The notes beneath the pieces were generated by a model, which saw nothing but the letters and a program-made list of their open reading frames with translations, had not been told where the DNA came from and made no database searches. The position numbers and the translations under genes were made by a program. DNA of 64,000 bases from Viola odorata (Eukaryota > Streptophyta > Magnoliopsida > Malpighiales > Violaceae): NCBI GenBank assembly GCA_963691705.1, contig OY829537.1:76839352-76903351 (forward strand), read 5' to 3'. Positions 23,449 to 34,153 of the stretch are shown here, one piece after another; positions within the stretch are counted from its first letter, which is position 1, and each line of letters opens with the position of its first letter.

Positions 23449-24702
23449 ATGACTAGGAGATCTGCTTTAGATCTACTGCCTTACGATCCAGAGCTCACTA
23501 GGATAGAAAGAGAACTCCGAAGGCAAGCCAGAGGATTATCTTCTCTCCGAAGTAGAGCTCCTGTCCCTCTTCTCGACAGAGACCTTTCAGATCTTGATAC
23601 TCTTCAAAGCCTGTTTCAGGAAGAAATCGCATCTTTACATCGAGCCCTCGACAGTGTTGAGTCTATCTAACCCCCGACATCTGAAATGGAAGATCCACCA
23701 CCACCTCCTCCTGGAGGAAATGAGGACGTAGTTCCTCCTGTTGCTCAGACCATCGATGATCTTAATGCCGCCCCAGAAGCGCCCAGTAGCTGCATCGATT
23801 GGCCTGAAGTACCTCACGACTGGACACTCAAGTCCGCTGTCATGCACCATCTCCCTATTTTCCGAGGTGCTACCAAGGAAAATCCTCATCGCCATCTTCA
23901 GCAACTCCATTCTATTTGCGAGGCAATGAAACCTACGAATGTTAGTATGGAGCAGGCCAAGCTCCGAGCTTTCATGTGGTCACTCAAAGATTTAGCCCTC
24001 GACTGGTTTTATGATCTCCCTCCTCGCTCGATTCACTCATGGGCTGAGATGACAAAAGCTTTCACGGATAAGTACTACCCTGCATCCAGGGCGATGGTGA
24101 CAGTCAAGCAACTTGTATCTATTCTTCAGAAAGAAGACGAGGCCCTTGACCAGTACTATGAACGCTTCAAGCGTATGCAAGCCTTGTGTCCCTCTCATAA
24201 CCTAACCGAACACGGTCTTATTCAGTACTTCGCCGAAGGACTAAGACCCCATGATAAAGCCTTGTTGCATGCAGCCACTAATGGATCCCTTAGTGCTCTC
24301 ACTCCAGCTGCCGCCAAGGCCATAATTGAGCTCATGGCCAAAAATGCCATTCTATTGGGAGGGGCAAGTAGCGACCAGAGTGCTCAGGTAGCCGCTATGC
24401 AAGGGCAACTGACTTCTATCCAGGGTATGCTACATACCATGACGTCTCAACAGCCGATCCAGGTCAAGGCATGCCAAATTTGCAATTACACGGATCACCC
24501 TACGGATGCTTGTCCTCATATCCCGGATGAGATCCAAGTGAATGCCGCTGGGTATTACAATTCACCCTCTGGCCAGAACTACAACCAGGGCTGGAAACAA
24601 CCAAGCCCAGGGTGGGTACCCAGCCCTCAACAGCCAAACTCTAATCAACAGCAACATCCTTATGGAAACCACCCCCCCTCCTCCCAACATGCAGTACTTT
24701 AA
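23449..24702 (+). pseudogene. gag: Athila gag
   Basis: The likely start is MTRRSALDLLPYDPELT at 23449. A TAA at 23668-23670 interrupts the N-terminal part, and the same frame continues from 23686. The gag core has HHLPIFRGATKENPHRHL, FMWSLKDLALDWFYDLPP and FKRMQALCPSHNL. A CCHC zinc knuckle (CQICNYTDHPTDAC) is at about 24472-24513. The end NQQQHPYGNHPP runs out of frame at a C-run near 24671-24677, where the pol-bearing frame (from 24542) takes over. This suggests an indel in the C-run. Confidence 0.88.
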
Positions 24703-27661
24703 ACCTCGACCACCATACCCTAACCAGCAATACCAACCCTCACCACAAACAAATCAACCTTTTCCTTCACCTCCACCACCCAAAGATTGCACTAAATACA
24801 AAGACATCATCACGGAAATGCAAAAGCAGATGGGTACCATGGCAGCCGAAATGAAAGAATTAAAGAACAGAGGCAGGCTCCTTGGACAAACTGAAGCAAA
24901 CCCCAAGCACGAGGCTTGCGCTGTCACTCTCCGCAGTGGGCGTGAATTACCATCCAGATTGAGTCCAGATCTCGACGCCGAACAAACAGTCGAGCCCGGG
25001 ATTAAACCAAGAAAAAATGAGACGATTCCAGATGTCATGATTGACAGAATACGATCTCCTAGAGGTTCTCCGACGAATGACAAGAAGCCCCCAGAATTCA
25101 CTCAAGAATATATCCATAAGATCCTTGAGCCTCCATTTCCCCAACGGTTGGTCAAATCAAAAAAGGAGAAGGATGACCGAGAAATATTTGATATGTTCAG
25201 TAAGGTTTTTGTCAATATCCCTTTGATTCAAGCAATCAAAAATGTGCCCCGTTATGCCAAGTTCCTCAAAACTCTTTGCACCAACAAATGTCATTTGGCT
25301 GGGGTCAACAAGATAAGTGTGGGAGCAAATGCTACTGCCCATATCCAACAGAAATTGTCTCCGAAATGTAAAGATCAAGGTATGTTTGTTATCCCGTGTA
25401 AGATTGGATCGACTGAACTTGGAAAAGCTATGTGCGATCTAGGCGCCGACATAAATGTTATGCCTTTGACAGTTTACAACAGTCTAGGCCTGGGTCCATT
25501 GAAGGCAACCCCCTTTGTTATCCAGTTGGCCAACCCATCCATTGTCTACCCTGAAGGTATTCTAGAAGATGTCCTCGTGCAAGTAGGAGATTTTCTATAC
25601 CCTGCTGATTTTTATGTTATTGGCATGGCTGAAGGAGAATCAACCAAGCCTTCGGATATTCTCCTTGGACGCCCGTTTCTTGCCACAACGCATGCCAAGA
25701 TTGATGTTCATGATGCATCGATTACTCTCGAATTTGATGGTGAGATCATCAAATTTAATATGATTGAAGCTATGCGACATCCTACTGATTTTGCCAGCGT
25801 TAACTTTGTCGATGTTATTGACTCCTGTGTTGAGGATGTTTCCGATCCAGCCCTGGACAACCCCCTCCGACTTGCCCTCAAGAAAAGTATTACTTCAGAA
25901 GCACTCGAAGGGATTGCCATCGCGCAAGTTACCACTCCAGAACTTCATTCTGTGGTCGCATCCCTTGATGCTCTGCCTATTGATCATTCGACATCTCCAG
26001 CCCTCGCTCCCTATAGTACTGAGCATGTCAAGCTTCCTTCTTCTATCATTCAAGCTCCCGCCCTGGACTTGAAAGAACTACCTTCACACCTGAAGTATGC
26101 CTATCTTGGTGACAACAAGACCCTTCCAGTGATTGTCTCGAACAAATTAAGTGAGAAGGAAGAAACGGAATTGATCGATCTATTGAAAGAATACAAGCAA
26201 GCTATCAGCTGAACTATTGCCGATATCAAGGGCCTGTCTCCAGCCCTGTGTACCCACCGAATCTATCTTGATGATACCAACAAAATAGTTCGTCAGCCTC
26301 AGCGTCGGTTGAACCCTCCCATGATGGAAGTAGTGAAGAAAGAAGTGCTGAAATTATTAGATGCTGGTGTCATCTACCCCATATCTGATAGCCCCTGGGT
26401 CAGCCCTATTCAGGTCATGCCAAAGAAATCTGGCATTACCATCACTCCAAGCCAAGATGGTGAATCCATCCCAATCTGAATCCAAAATAGCTGGAGAGTG
26501 TGTATTGACTATCGGCGTCTCAACGCTGCCACAAGAAAGGATCATTTCCCGCTTCCATTCATCGACCAGATGTTGGAACGTCTCGTGGGCAAGACACACT
26601 ACTGCTGTCTAGACGGCTATTCCGGATTCCATCAGATTCCAGTTGCCCTGGAGGACCAGGAAAAGACCACCTTTACTTGCCCTTTTGGAACCTTCGCGTA
26701 TCGCCGAATGCCCTTTGGTCTTTGTAACGCCCCCGCTACTTTCCAGCGCTGTATGATGAGTATCTTCTCAGAATTCATCGAGGACGGTATCGAGGTCTTT
26801 ATGGATGACTTTACGGTCTATGGGAATTCTTTCCACGAATGCATCTCCAATTTGAGGAAAGTCTTGCGCCGATGTGTTGAGACCAGTCTAGTCCTGAACT
26901 TCGAAAAATGCCACTTCATGGTCGATCAAGGTCTCGTCCTTGGTCACATTGTATCCAGCAAGGGAATTGAAGTTAATAAGGCCAAAGTTGAGGTGATTGA
27001 ATCCCTTCCATACCCATCCAGTGTGCGGGATATTCGCTCCTTCCTCGGACATGCCGGGTTCTATCGACGCTTCATTAAGGACTTCTCGAAAATCTCCAGA
27101 CCCATGTGCCGACTACTGCAAAAAGACGTAGAGTTTCTATTCGATGAAGAATGCAAGGCTGCGTTTGATCTGCTGAAAAGCAAACTCATTTCTGCTCCTA
27201 TCATTCGAGCCCCCGACTGGACCCTTCCATTTGAAATTATGTGTGATGCAAGCAACCAGGCCCTGGGCGCCGTTTTGGGTCAGAAGAAAGACAAAGAAAC
27301 CTATGTTATCTATTATGCTTCTAAACTTCTGGATCCTGCCCAACAGAATTACACCACTACCGAAAAAGAGCTCCTGGCAGTTGTCTATGCCCTGGACAAG
27401 TTTCGCCAGTATCTCCTTGGGACTCATGTTATAGTGTATTCTGATCATTCTGCTCTCCGGTGCTTGTTGACCAAGGCTGATGCCAAGCCACGTCTCATAA
27501 GATGGATCCTCTTGATCCAAGAATTTGATGTTTTAATCAAGGACAAGAAAGGATGCGAGAATCTTGTGGCCGACCATCTCAATAGGCTTCCAGCCCAAGA
27601 CGACAACTCCAAGGAACCCATCCGAGATACCTTCCTGGATGAGTACCTTTGTCTAGCCTAA
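24680..27661 (+). pseudogene. pol: Athila protease, RT and RNase H
   Basis: One frame runs from 24542 to 27661 with stops TGA at 26210-26212 and 26477-26479. The protease active site is DLGAD (25436 on), with the flap ILLGRPFLATTHAKIDV. RT carries [45 protein letters not shown] and the catalytic FMDD at 26798-26809. RNase H follows ([45 protein letters not shown]). Both early stops fit single transitions at codons that are usually Trp and Arg in Athila. A TAA at 27659-27661 ends this part; integrase continues in the same frame. Confidence 0.92.
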
Positions 27662-28490
27662 GCTTTTCAGTACCCATGGTTCTCAGATATAGCTAACTTT
27701 TGTGCCACGGGATCTTTCCCAGCAGATGCTTCAGCTTCAGAGCAAACTCGCATTCAGAAGCAATCCAAGTATTACATATGGGATAACCCATATCTCTGGA
27801 AACATTGTTCAGACCAGATCGTTAGGCGGTGTGTTACACTTGATGAAGTGCCCTCGATCCTAAGATTCTGTCATTCCTCAACAGAAGGAGGCCACTTTGC
27901 ATCAAAGAAGACGACCCTCAAGGTGTTGGAGGCTGGATTCTATTGGCCCTCAATATTTAAGGATAGCTACATGTATTGTGCGTCCTGCCCTAGATGCCAG
28001 GTCACGGGTAATATAGGTGCACAGAACCAGATGCCCTTGATGAGCATTATCTCCTGCGAAATCTTTGATCTATGGGGCATCAACTTCATGGGCCCGTTCC
28101 CGAACTCCTATGGTAACACGTATATCCTCCTTACTGTGGATTATGTCTCGAAATGGATTAAGGCCAAGGCCACTAGGACTGATGACTCCAAAGTGGCAGT
28201 CGAGTTCTTGCGCACCAACATCTTTAGCCGGTTCGGAGTCCCTAGAGCACTCATTAGCGACCGCGGCACTCATTTCTGTAACCGTGTTGTAGCATCTCTA
28301 TTGACCAGGTATGGAGTCACCCATCGGGTCTCTACAGCTTACCACCCCCAGACAAATGGTCAGGCAGAGGTGTCTAACCGGGAGATTAAAGCGATCTTGG
28401 AAAAGACGGTCAACCAGTCCCGAAAGGATTGGAGTCTGAAGCTAGACGATGCTCTTTGGGCATACCGTACAGCCTACAAGACCCCGATTG
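27662..28490 (+). pseudogene. pol: Athila integrase, N-terminal part
   Basis: In frame after the TAA at 27659. It has the zinc region ([23 protein letters not shown]) and core motifs ISDRGTHF and [12 protein letters not shown]. The first catalytic Asp is replaced: codon 28082-28084 is AAC, giving [10 protein letters not shown], where the family has Asp. The frame is cut at 28490 by a solo LTR that duplicated GATTG. The remainder is at 29734-30215. Confidence 0.9.
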
Positions 28491-29728
28491 TGATGCGATC
28501 CTGCCTAGGGTAAGTAAGCCGGATAACATATGGAGCTTATGGAGGATCTAGCCAAGCGAATCATCTAGAGAAAACTATGACCACAAAGAGGGAAATAACA
28601 AGATATGGAGATGCAGCGGATAAAGAGACACAAAAGAGCGATGGAAAGATGAGAGTTACTGGGGAATTAGAAGATAGATGGAGGGAACGGAGATGAGCAC
28701 ACACGGAGTAGCGAAAATCACACGAACGATTGCTTGATCAAGATATAATCCGAGGGCTAAGTTGGGACTCGTTTCTATGGATGATCAAACAAGAAAAATA
28801 TATATTTCATTCACACAAATCGTCAACACGATTACAAGCTTTGATTTCCCGGAGAGAGATCGGGAGGAGTAATCTCAAACTCGATCGATCCCTCTCAAGG
28901 AATGAAAGTGTTGAGCCCTAGCTCCATGTGTACAAAGGAGGAGAATTCTCACTCAACAAAACACACACAAAGTTCTCAAAAGCTCCCCCAAGAAAGAAAG
29001 AAAAAACCTATTTATAGTTCGTACACAAGTTGGGCTTGAAAAGCCCAAATTCGTACTCAAAACAGCAGCTAACGTGATTCACGTTAAGGGCTTAACGTGA
29101 TCACGTTAGCCAAAATTTCCTTACCGTGAATCACATTAAGGCCTTACCGTGATCACGGTAAGGCTAGCTCAAAACTTCAGCTCCATTCCAGAGAATAACG
29201 TGATTCACGTTAAGAGTGAAACGTGATCACGTTTGCCTTAACGTGATTCACGTTAACACCTTAATGTGATCACGCCAGGATCCTTCAGCAGCTTCAGCTC
29301 CGCGCGCTAAAATGTCGAGTAGCCTAACTTTTGATCCACCCGTCCGATTGACCTGAAACTTGTCCCAAATGAAAGCTAACATCTTGAAGTTTCCATCAGG
29401 CTTCTGATCTCTCAAATAGGGCACCATTTGCTTGTCCATATTCTGGTGGAGACTAGGCGACATAATTCTGACTTGCATAGATGGAGCATTTGTTGCCAAG
29501 GCCTTGGGATGAGTGTGCGTGGCCTGGTGACTTGCTTGGGTTAGACACACCTCTACGTCATGGCTTTCTCGGCCTTCTTGGGACTGTCATGCGTCTAGGC
29601 CTAGGATTGTGAGGATTTGGCGCTTGAATCTCGACCGTGGGCATGGTTTTTGATCATTTGTAAGGTTCGGTTGCCCATGGTCGTTCCTTTGGCCAAAATG
29701 TCGGATTCTTGGACCCGTGATCGCATCA
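28491..29728 (-). mobile_element. Solo LTR, 1.24 kb, inside Athila integrase
   Basis: The ends are TGATGCGATCC and GGATCGCATCA-type (TGATGCGATCA on the minus strand), giving a 10-bp terminal inverted repeat with TG/CA. The 5-bp TSD GATTG is at 28486-28490 and 29729-29733. The minus-strand TATA CTATAAATAGG lies near 29007-29018, so the LTR is minus-strand. No coding frame is recognised. It contains an unusual cluster of palindromes at 29066-29275. The parent family is not identified; no full-length copy is in the window. Confidence 0.85.
29066..29275. repeat. Cluster of palindromes built on AACGTGATCACGTT
   Basis: Odd palindromes (AACGTGATTCACGTT) alternate with even ones (AACGTGATCACGTT) at least seven times in about 210 bp. 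The longest is a perfect 22-bp palindrome at 29142-29163, with half-site CCTTACCGTGA. It sits just upstream of the LTR's TATA box on the minus strand. Confidence 0.85.
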
Positions 29729-29733
29729 GATTG

Positions 29734-30215
29734 GGATGACCGCTTATCGCCTTGTCTATGGCAAGCCATGCCACTTGCCCATCGAGATTGAACACAAAGC
29801 TTTTTGGGAAATTCGCAAGGTTAACATGGATCTAGACCAGGCCGGGCAGCAACGCCGCTTACAAATTCAAGAGCTCGAGGAGCTCAGAAGCGATGCCTAT
29901 AAGAATGCCCTGATTTACAAGGGTAAGACCAAGGACTACCATGACAAGATGCTGACACCAAAGTTCTTCGAAATCGGCCAGAAAGTTCTACTCTACAACT
30001 CCCGGTTGAGACTCTTCGCGGGCAAACTGAAATCCAAATGGATTGGTCCCTACCTAGTCGCTACTGTTTTTGATCATGGTGCTGTCGAGATCCAGAGCAT
30101 GGATACAGGAGTGTTATTCAAAGTTAATGGCCACAGGCTCAAGCCCTACTACGAAGGATTTCGTCCCTTCACCATCGACAAGATGGGGTTGGAGGATCCT
30201 CCCATCCCGACCTAG
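29734..30215 (+). pseudogene. pol: Athila integrase, C-terminal part
   Basis: Resumes directly after the solo LTR with [20 protein letters not shown], then [32 protein letters not shown] and [12 protein letters not shown], which are typical of Athila integrase ends. It terminates at TAG 30213-30215. Confidence 0.9.
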
Positions 30216-30789
30216 ACTCCGTTGAGAACGTCCAGGCCTGGACGTCAATGCCAAGGCCAACTGAACGGGCATTCCACATGTCGTTCCCCTCTCTTTCCCT
30301 TCTCTTTATTTTCTTGCCCTGAACATGCATTTAATTTCCTGCCTGATTGTATAATTTATGCCCATGCATGCGCTCTTTTTTTAATTAATGTGAATTTAAT
30401 TTGTTTCTCTTTTTCCCATACATGCCATTAATTTCCTTGTTTCCTTTCCATGTTTATCCATTTATTATCTTTATTTTTATTTTCCCTCTTTCCCTTTTCT
30501 CTTTTCGTCTTCATGTGCATTTGAAATTCGAATTCACTTACCTTTTTACAGGAGGACACTGACAAGAGGCACGCTACGCCGAACTCCAGCGCGCCATGTC
30601 CACACTGTGTCAGACGCGGATTGCGTCTGACAGCGTGATTCCCTCCATCCGTCTCTATCTCTTCCCATCCCTCCCCTTTTTACGCCTTGTCAGCCTCATC
30701 TCTCTCACATATCCGTTTCAACCAAACAACTCACCATCTCTACCACCTCTTTCTTCTCTCTTTTTTCACCACACCACTAACCTTTCACC
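30216..30789 (+). other. Athila spacer between pol and third gene
   Basis: The spacer is pyrimidine-rich and non-coding. Nothing beyond short accidental frames is seen. It may hold a splice acceptor for a subgenomic message, but I cannot identify one with confidence. Confidence 0.45.
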
Positions 30790-32646
30790 ATGGTAAGAGT
30801 GAAGAAGATGGCTCATAGAAACACCTCAGGCTCCAGCCCCAAAGCTCCACCTCATAGCCCCGTGGTTTCTTCTTCCTCCACTACACATAGTGAAAACCCA
30901 TCTCCTTCACCCTCTCTCACTCTACCTCCAGCTACTACTCCCACCTCACAACCTCCAGCCACCGAGTCCGCCGCCGATTCTCCTAGAAAGGAGCCCGACG
31001 CCACCACTGTTGTTCCTCAACTCTCACCCATGACCAGATTCGGCAAATCTAGGGCTCCAGTGCGTCACCCCACCCCCAAAATCTCTCGCCCCACGAAAGC
31101 CAAGGCCTCTCCCGTGGCCAAACGTGAACTCACGGTGTCGGAGGTGCTGAAAGAGGTTCTCATCTCTGGATCTGATGGGGAAACTGAATCCCCTGGTTCT
31201 GAGGTTTCCCCGGAGCTTGAAGTTGAAAGGAAGGACACCATGGATGTCAGTGGCGATGGAAGAGAAGAAGGAGAGGACGTCGAGGGCGCCAGCGAAGAGG
31301 CGACCGAGTCTGGCCCAGCTGAGCAAACCCCTGAGCCCAAATCCACGGCGAAAGTTCCACCAGCGCCGGAGGATGAACCCACTCCGACTACCCAGAAGCG
31401 CAAAGCACCACCATCCAGCAAGGGGAAAGCCAAGGTCTCGCCTGCCAAAAAGGCCAAGCCCTCGGTTGAGGTCTCGACACCGTCTTCCGCGTCCACCCCT
31501 CAACCTTCCCAAGTGACTTCTATCCCTTCTGCTGGTTGGGTTAAGTTTAATGACAAGCCTTCTTTAGATAGGCTGGCTGTGTTGCTCCCGAAAGGCGTGC
31601 ACAAGGATATGAGTTTTCTTGAAAAGATGCATGTAGGGTCAAGAGTTAAGGAGTTTATTGCCAATATTGGGTGGGAAGTGTTGTTCTTCCTCGAGCATCC
31701 GAACTTTGTCGAGCTCTCCCTAGAGTTCTTTACTTCATTTTGGACTGTCTCTGAGCATTTTAAGTCTAGAGGTAAGACTGCCCCTGATTTGTCTGCCCCG
31801 GAAGCTATTAGTTTTAGGTTGATGAAAAAATGGCTCCCCATGTCTATTGATGAATTTAACTGTGCCTTGGGTTTTGTTACTGCTTCTGATTTGAGCTCTG
31901 ATGCATATACATCTGCTTTGACTAATTATCCTGATGACTTTGATGGTAATTTGGCATTTCGGGAGCTAACTGGCAAACCCAATGCAACCTTTAGCCCGAA
32001 ATCGGCCAAAGCTCACGAAATCAGTGATCCTTGCCTGCGCATCTTGCACCGATATCTGGCCCTTACCTTCGCAGGTAAGCATACCTCTTCAGGCCAGCTG
32101 TCGTTGCAAGAATTGTTCTTTTTATGGTGCATGTATAAAAAACGTAGAGTTAACTTAGGCTTTTGGGTTGCCACCACTGTCACTGGTATTCAAAACAATA
32201 GTCGTGGCCCCGCCTTTGGTTCTCTTATCACTCTGCTTGCCATTAATTTGCGTGGTCTTGACCTTGCTAAGCATAGCTCTTTAACCCCTGTCCCGGACAC
32301 GGTTCTGGACCTCAGAACTCTTGACCGGATGGGGCACCTTTGTCTCTCACGCAAAGTCTTGACTTTGAGTACAGTTTGCACCAGCCAGAAAGAGCAGGTT
32401 TTTGGAGCAAAGCACGGTGGCAAGTTTACTTGGCCTTCGGAAGCGCAATCTTCTACTCAGCCCCCTCCAGACCCAGCTAGTAGCTCCCGCCCAGCAGCGA
32501 CTCCAACCCCCGATATCACTCCTATGTCCATCAATGCTCCAGCCCTTGAAAGGCTCCTCCACGCAATCCTTACTGAACTCCGCGGTCTGACTACTGAAGT
32601 CGCGCGCCGCAATCTTCCCCCCCCCCCCCCATTAAGCCCGCCCTGA
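30790..32646 (+). CDS. Athila third reading frame (ATHILA ORF-1 family protein)
   Basis: An uninterrupted 618-codon frame. Residues 1-240 are a low-complexity Ser/Pro/Thr/Lys region with basic clusters (KRKAPPSSKGKAKV, PAKKAKP). Residues about 250-540 form the conserved domain of the Arabidopsis Athila ORF-1 protein family (LLPKGVHKDMSFLEKM, FFTSFWTVSEHFKS, RFLMKKWLP-like RLMKKWLPMSIDEF, SLQELFFLWCMYKKRRVN). The tail is proline rich and ends in a poly-C tract coding Pro. I see no convincing signal peptide or transmembrane helix, so an envelope role is not supported. Its role is unknown. It is the only long intact frame in this Athila copy. Confidence 0.85.
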   Translation: MVRVKKMAHRNTSGSSPKAPPHSPVVSSSSTTHSENPSPSPSLTLPPATTPTSQPPATESAADSPRKEPDATTVVPQLSPMTRFGKSRAPVRHPTPKISRPTKAKASPVAKRELTVSEVLKEVLISGSDGETESPGSEVSPELEVERKDTMDVSGDGREEGEDVEGASEEATESGPAEQTPEPKSTAKVPPAPEDEPTPTTQKRKAPPSSKGKAKVSPAKKAKPSVEVSTPSSASTPQPSQVTSIPSAGWVKFNDKPSLDRLAVLLPKGVHKDMSFLEKMHVGSRVKEFIANIGWEVLFFLEHPNFVELSLEFFTSFWTVSEHFKSRGKTAPDLSAPEAISFRLMKKWLPMSIDEFNCALGFVTASDLSSDAYTSALTNYPDDFDGNLAFRELTGKPNATFSPKSAKAHEISDPCLRILHRYLALTFAGKHTSSGQLSLQELFFLWCMYKKRRVNLGFWVATTVTGIQNNSRGPAFGSLITLLAINLRGLDLAKHSSLTPVPDTVLDLRTLDRMGHLCLSRKVLTLSTVCTSQKEQVFGAKHGGKFTWPSEAQSSTQPPPDPASSSRPAATPTPDITPMSINAPALERLLHAILTELRGLTTEVARRNLPPPPPLSPP

Positions 32647-34153
32647 ACAATCGTTCCACCCTCATGGAGGGTTTCAAATTTCTGTCTTGTACTTTTCTTT
32701 AACTTTGAACTTCTGTGTTTGTGTGCCCTTCTCGCATTGAGGACAATGCGAAGCCTAAGTATGGGGAGGGACTTTATCCTTGCTTGCTTTTTAATTTTTG
32801 TGTGTGAACGCATGTTTATTTTCATGTTTGTTCCATGACTGCATGATGCGGATTTTCTCAGATTTTTCTTGGATTTTTCCAGCTATCTTTTTGCACTGCC
32901 AGTTTTGTTTTAAAACCCACAAGGCATGGACACACACTTCTAGCTTACGCACATGAAAAAGGTCCTTTTTATCAGTCTAGGCCTAGTCACGCAGTCTTTG
33001 CCTGTTGCCCCTTATGTCCACATCTAGGTCTGAATAGTTGCAATCAAAATTAAACCTTGTGAGCATGATTGAGCCTCAACGATATATTTTTGTTCATGTG
33101 TGAATAGTTGCATGGCTTAGCAAAGCGCTAAATTTGCATGATATCCCTGGGTGCGGACACCATTAGTCATAGGAAAGCGTCGAAAGGACAAAAGACTTTG
33201 TAAAAATTTCTTTTTGCTTCTCTTCTCCTTTGTTTTTCGCCATCTTCTTCTCTCCATCTCTAGACCCCGACACCCTCTTCTCACCCTATTTTCTTAACCA
33301 TTTGAGCTGATTCATTCATATTTTCCTTGGCAGGTGAGGTAGAATTCAAAGAGGGCAATGTCGAGGGCTAGACAACACAGCAAAGCCGAAGTGTGGGGAA
33401 GATACATCGTAATCGCAGTGCTGAAAGCAGGAAAAAGGGCCAGCAGCATCAGAATGAAGAAATGATGTCTCGCCCTAGCCTTGAGAAATCCAAGCGTCCA
33501 AGGTTCGTGGCCTCGATATATCTTTAAAAAAAATGAGCAATAAAGAATCGAGGCACGAGCATAAATGAACAAAGAACCTGCCAGTATATTATCAAAGAAA
33601 GAAACTCCCTTCTCCAGAAGAAGTACCAGTTGTCTAGCCCTCATCCTCCGTCCAGCCCTCGACGAGCGCTACCTCGCCAATTTGCTTCTTTCAGCCAAGG
33701 AAACATTTCGGGTTTCATTTCATCTCTCATCTCTTCCTTAGCCACCTCTTTCACTGTTCTTTCTTTCGCCCTATTGCAAAGTCTTTTAGATCGAATGATT
33801 GCCTATGCATGTGGATCGCCACTCTGATTGATGTGCAAATTGTGTGTTCTGTTGTGTCATTGCATTAGTTTGAGTGATTTAAACACATGAACCCTGCTTA
33901 TGAGAGCGAGTGTAAACACGACCTGGTGAGGATTGCTTCTGTTTGGGCCTGGATGTGGAAAAGTTTAATCTCTAGGGTCGTTATCCTTTTGGTTTAACGC
34001 AGGTGTGCATCTAGGCAAGGTCTGTTGTGTCGCAGCTTGGTCTGATCCTAAGGATCGTTGCTCTTGTGTCTCGTTGAATGTGTGTCGTGTGTGTCTTGGG
34101 GTGGTTTTAAGTTTTGATTGATGCTCGAGGGCGAGCATTGGGCAGTGTGGGGA
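32647..34153 (+). other. Athila 3' untranslated region and polypurine tract
   Basis: Non-coding. Near 32736 is 'gcattgaggacaatgcgaag' followed by 'tatggggaggga', a block often seen after the last Athila gene. The end, 'gcagtgtgggga' (34142-34153), abuts the 3' LTR and is the likely polypurine tract. Confidence 0.65.

Noticed and set aside
31024..31512. Long antisense frames within the Athila third gene
   Set aside because: Mirror of a low-complexity Ser/Pro/Lys coding region; no independent support.
30790..32646. Athila third gene as a retroviral-type envelope
   Set aside because: No signal peptide, no membrane anchor and no surface/transmembrane cleavage pattern seen.
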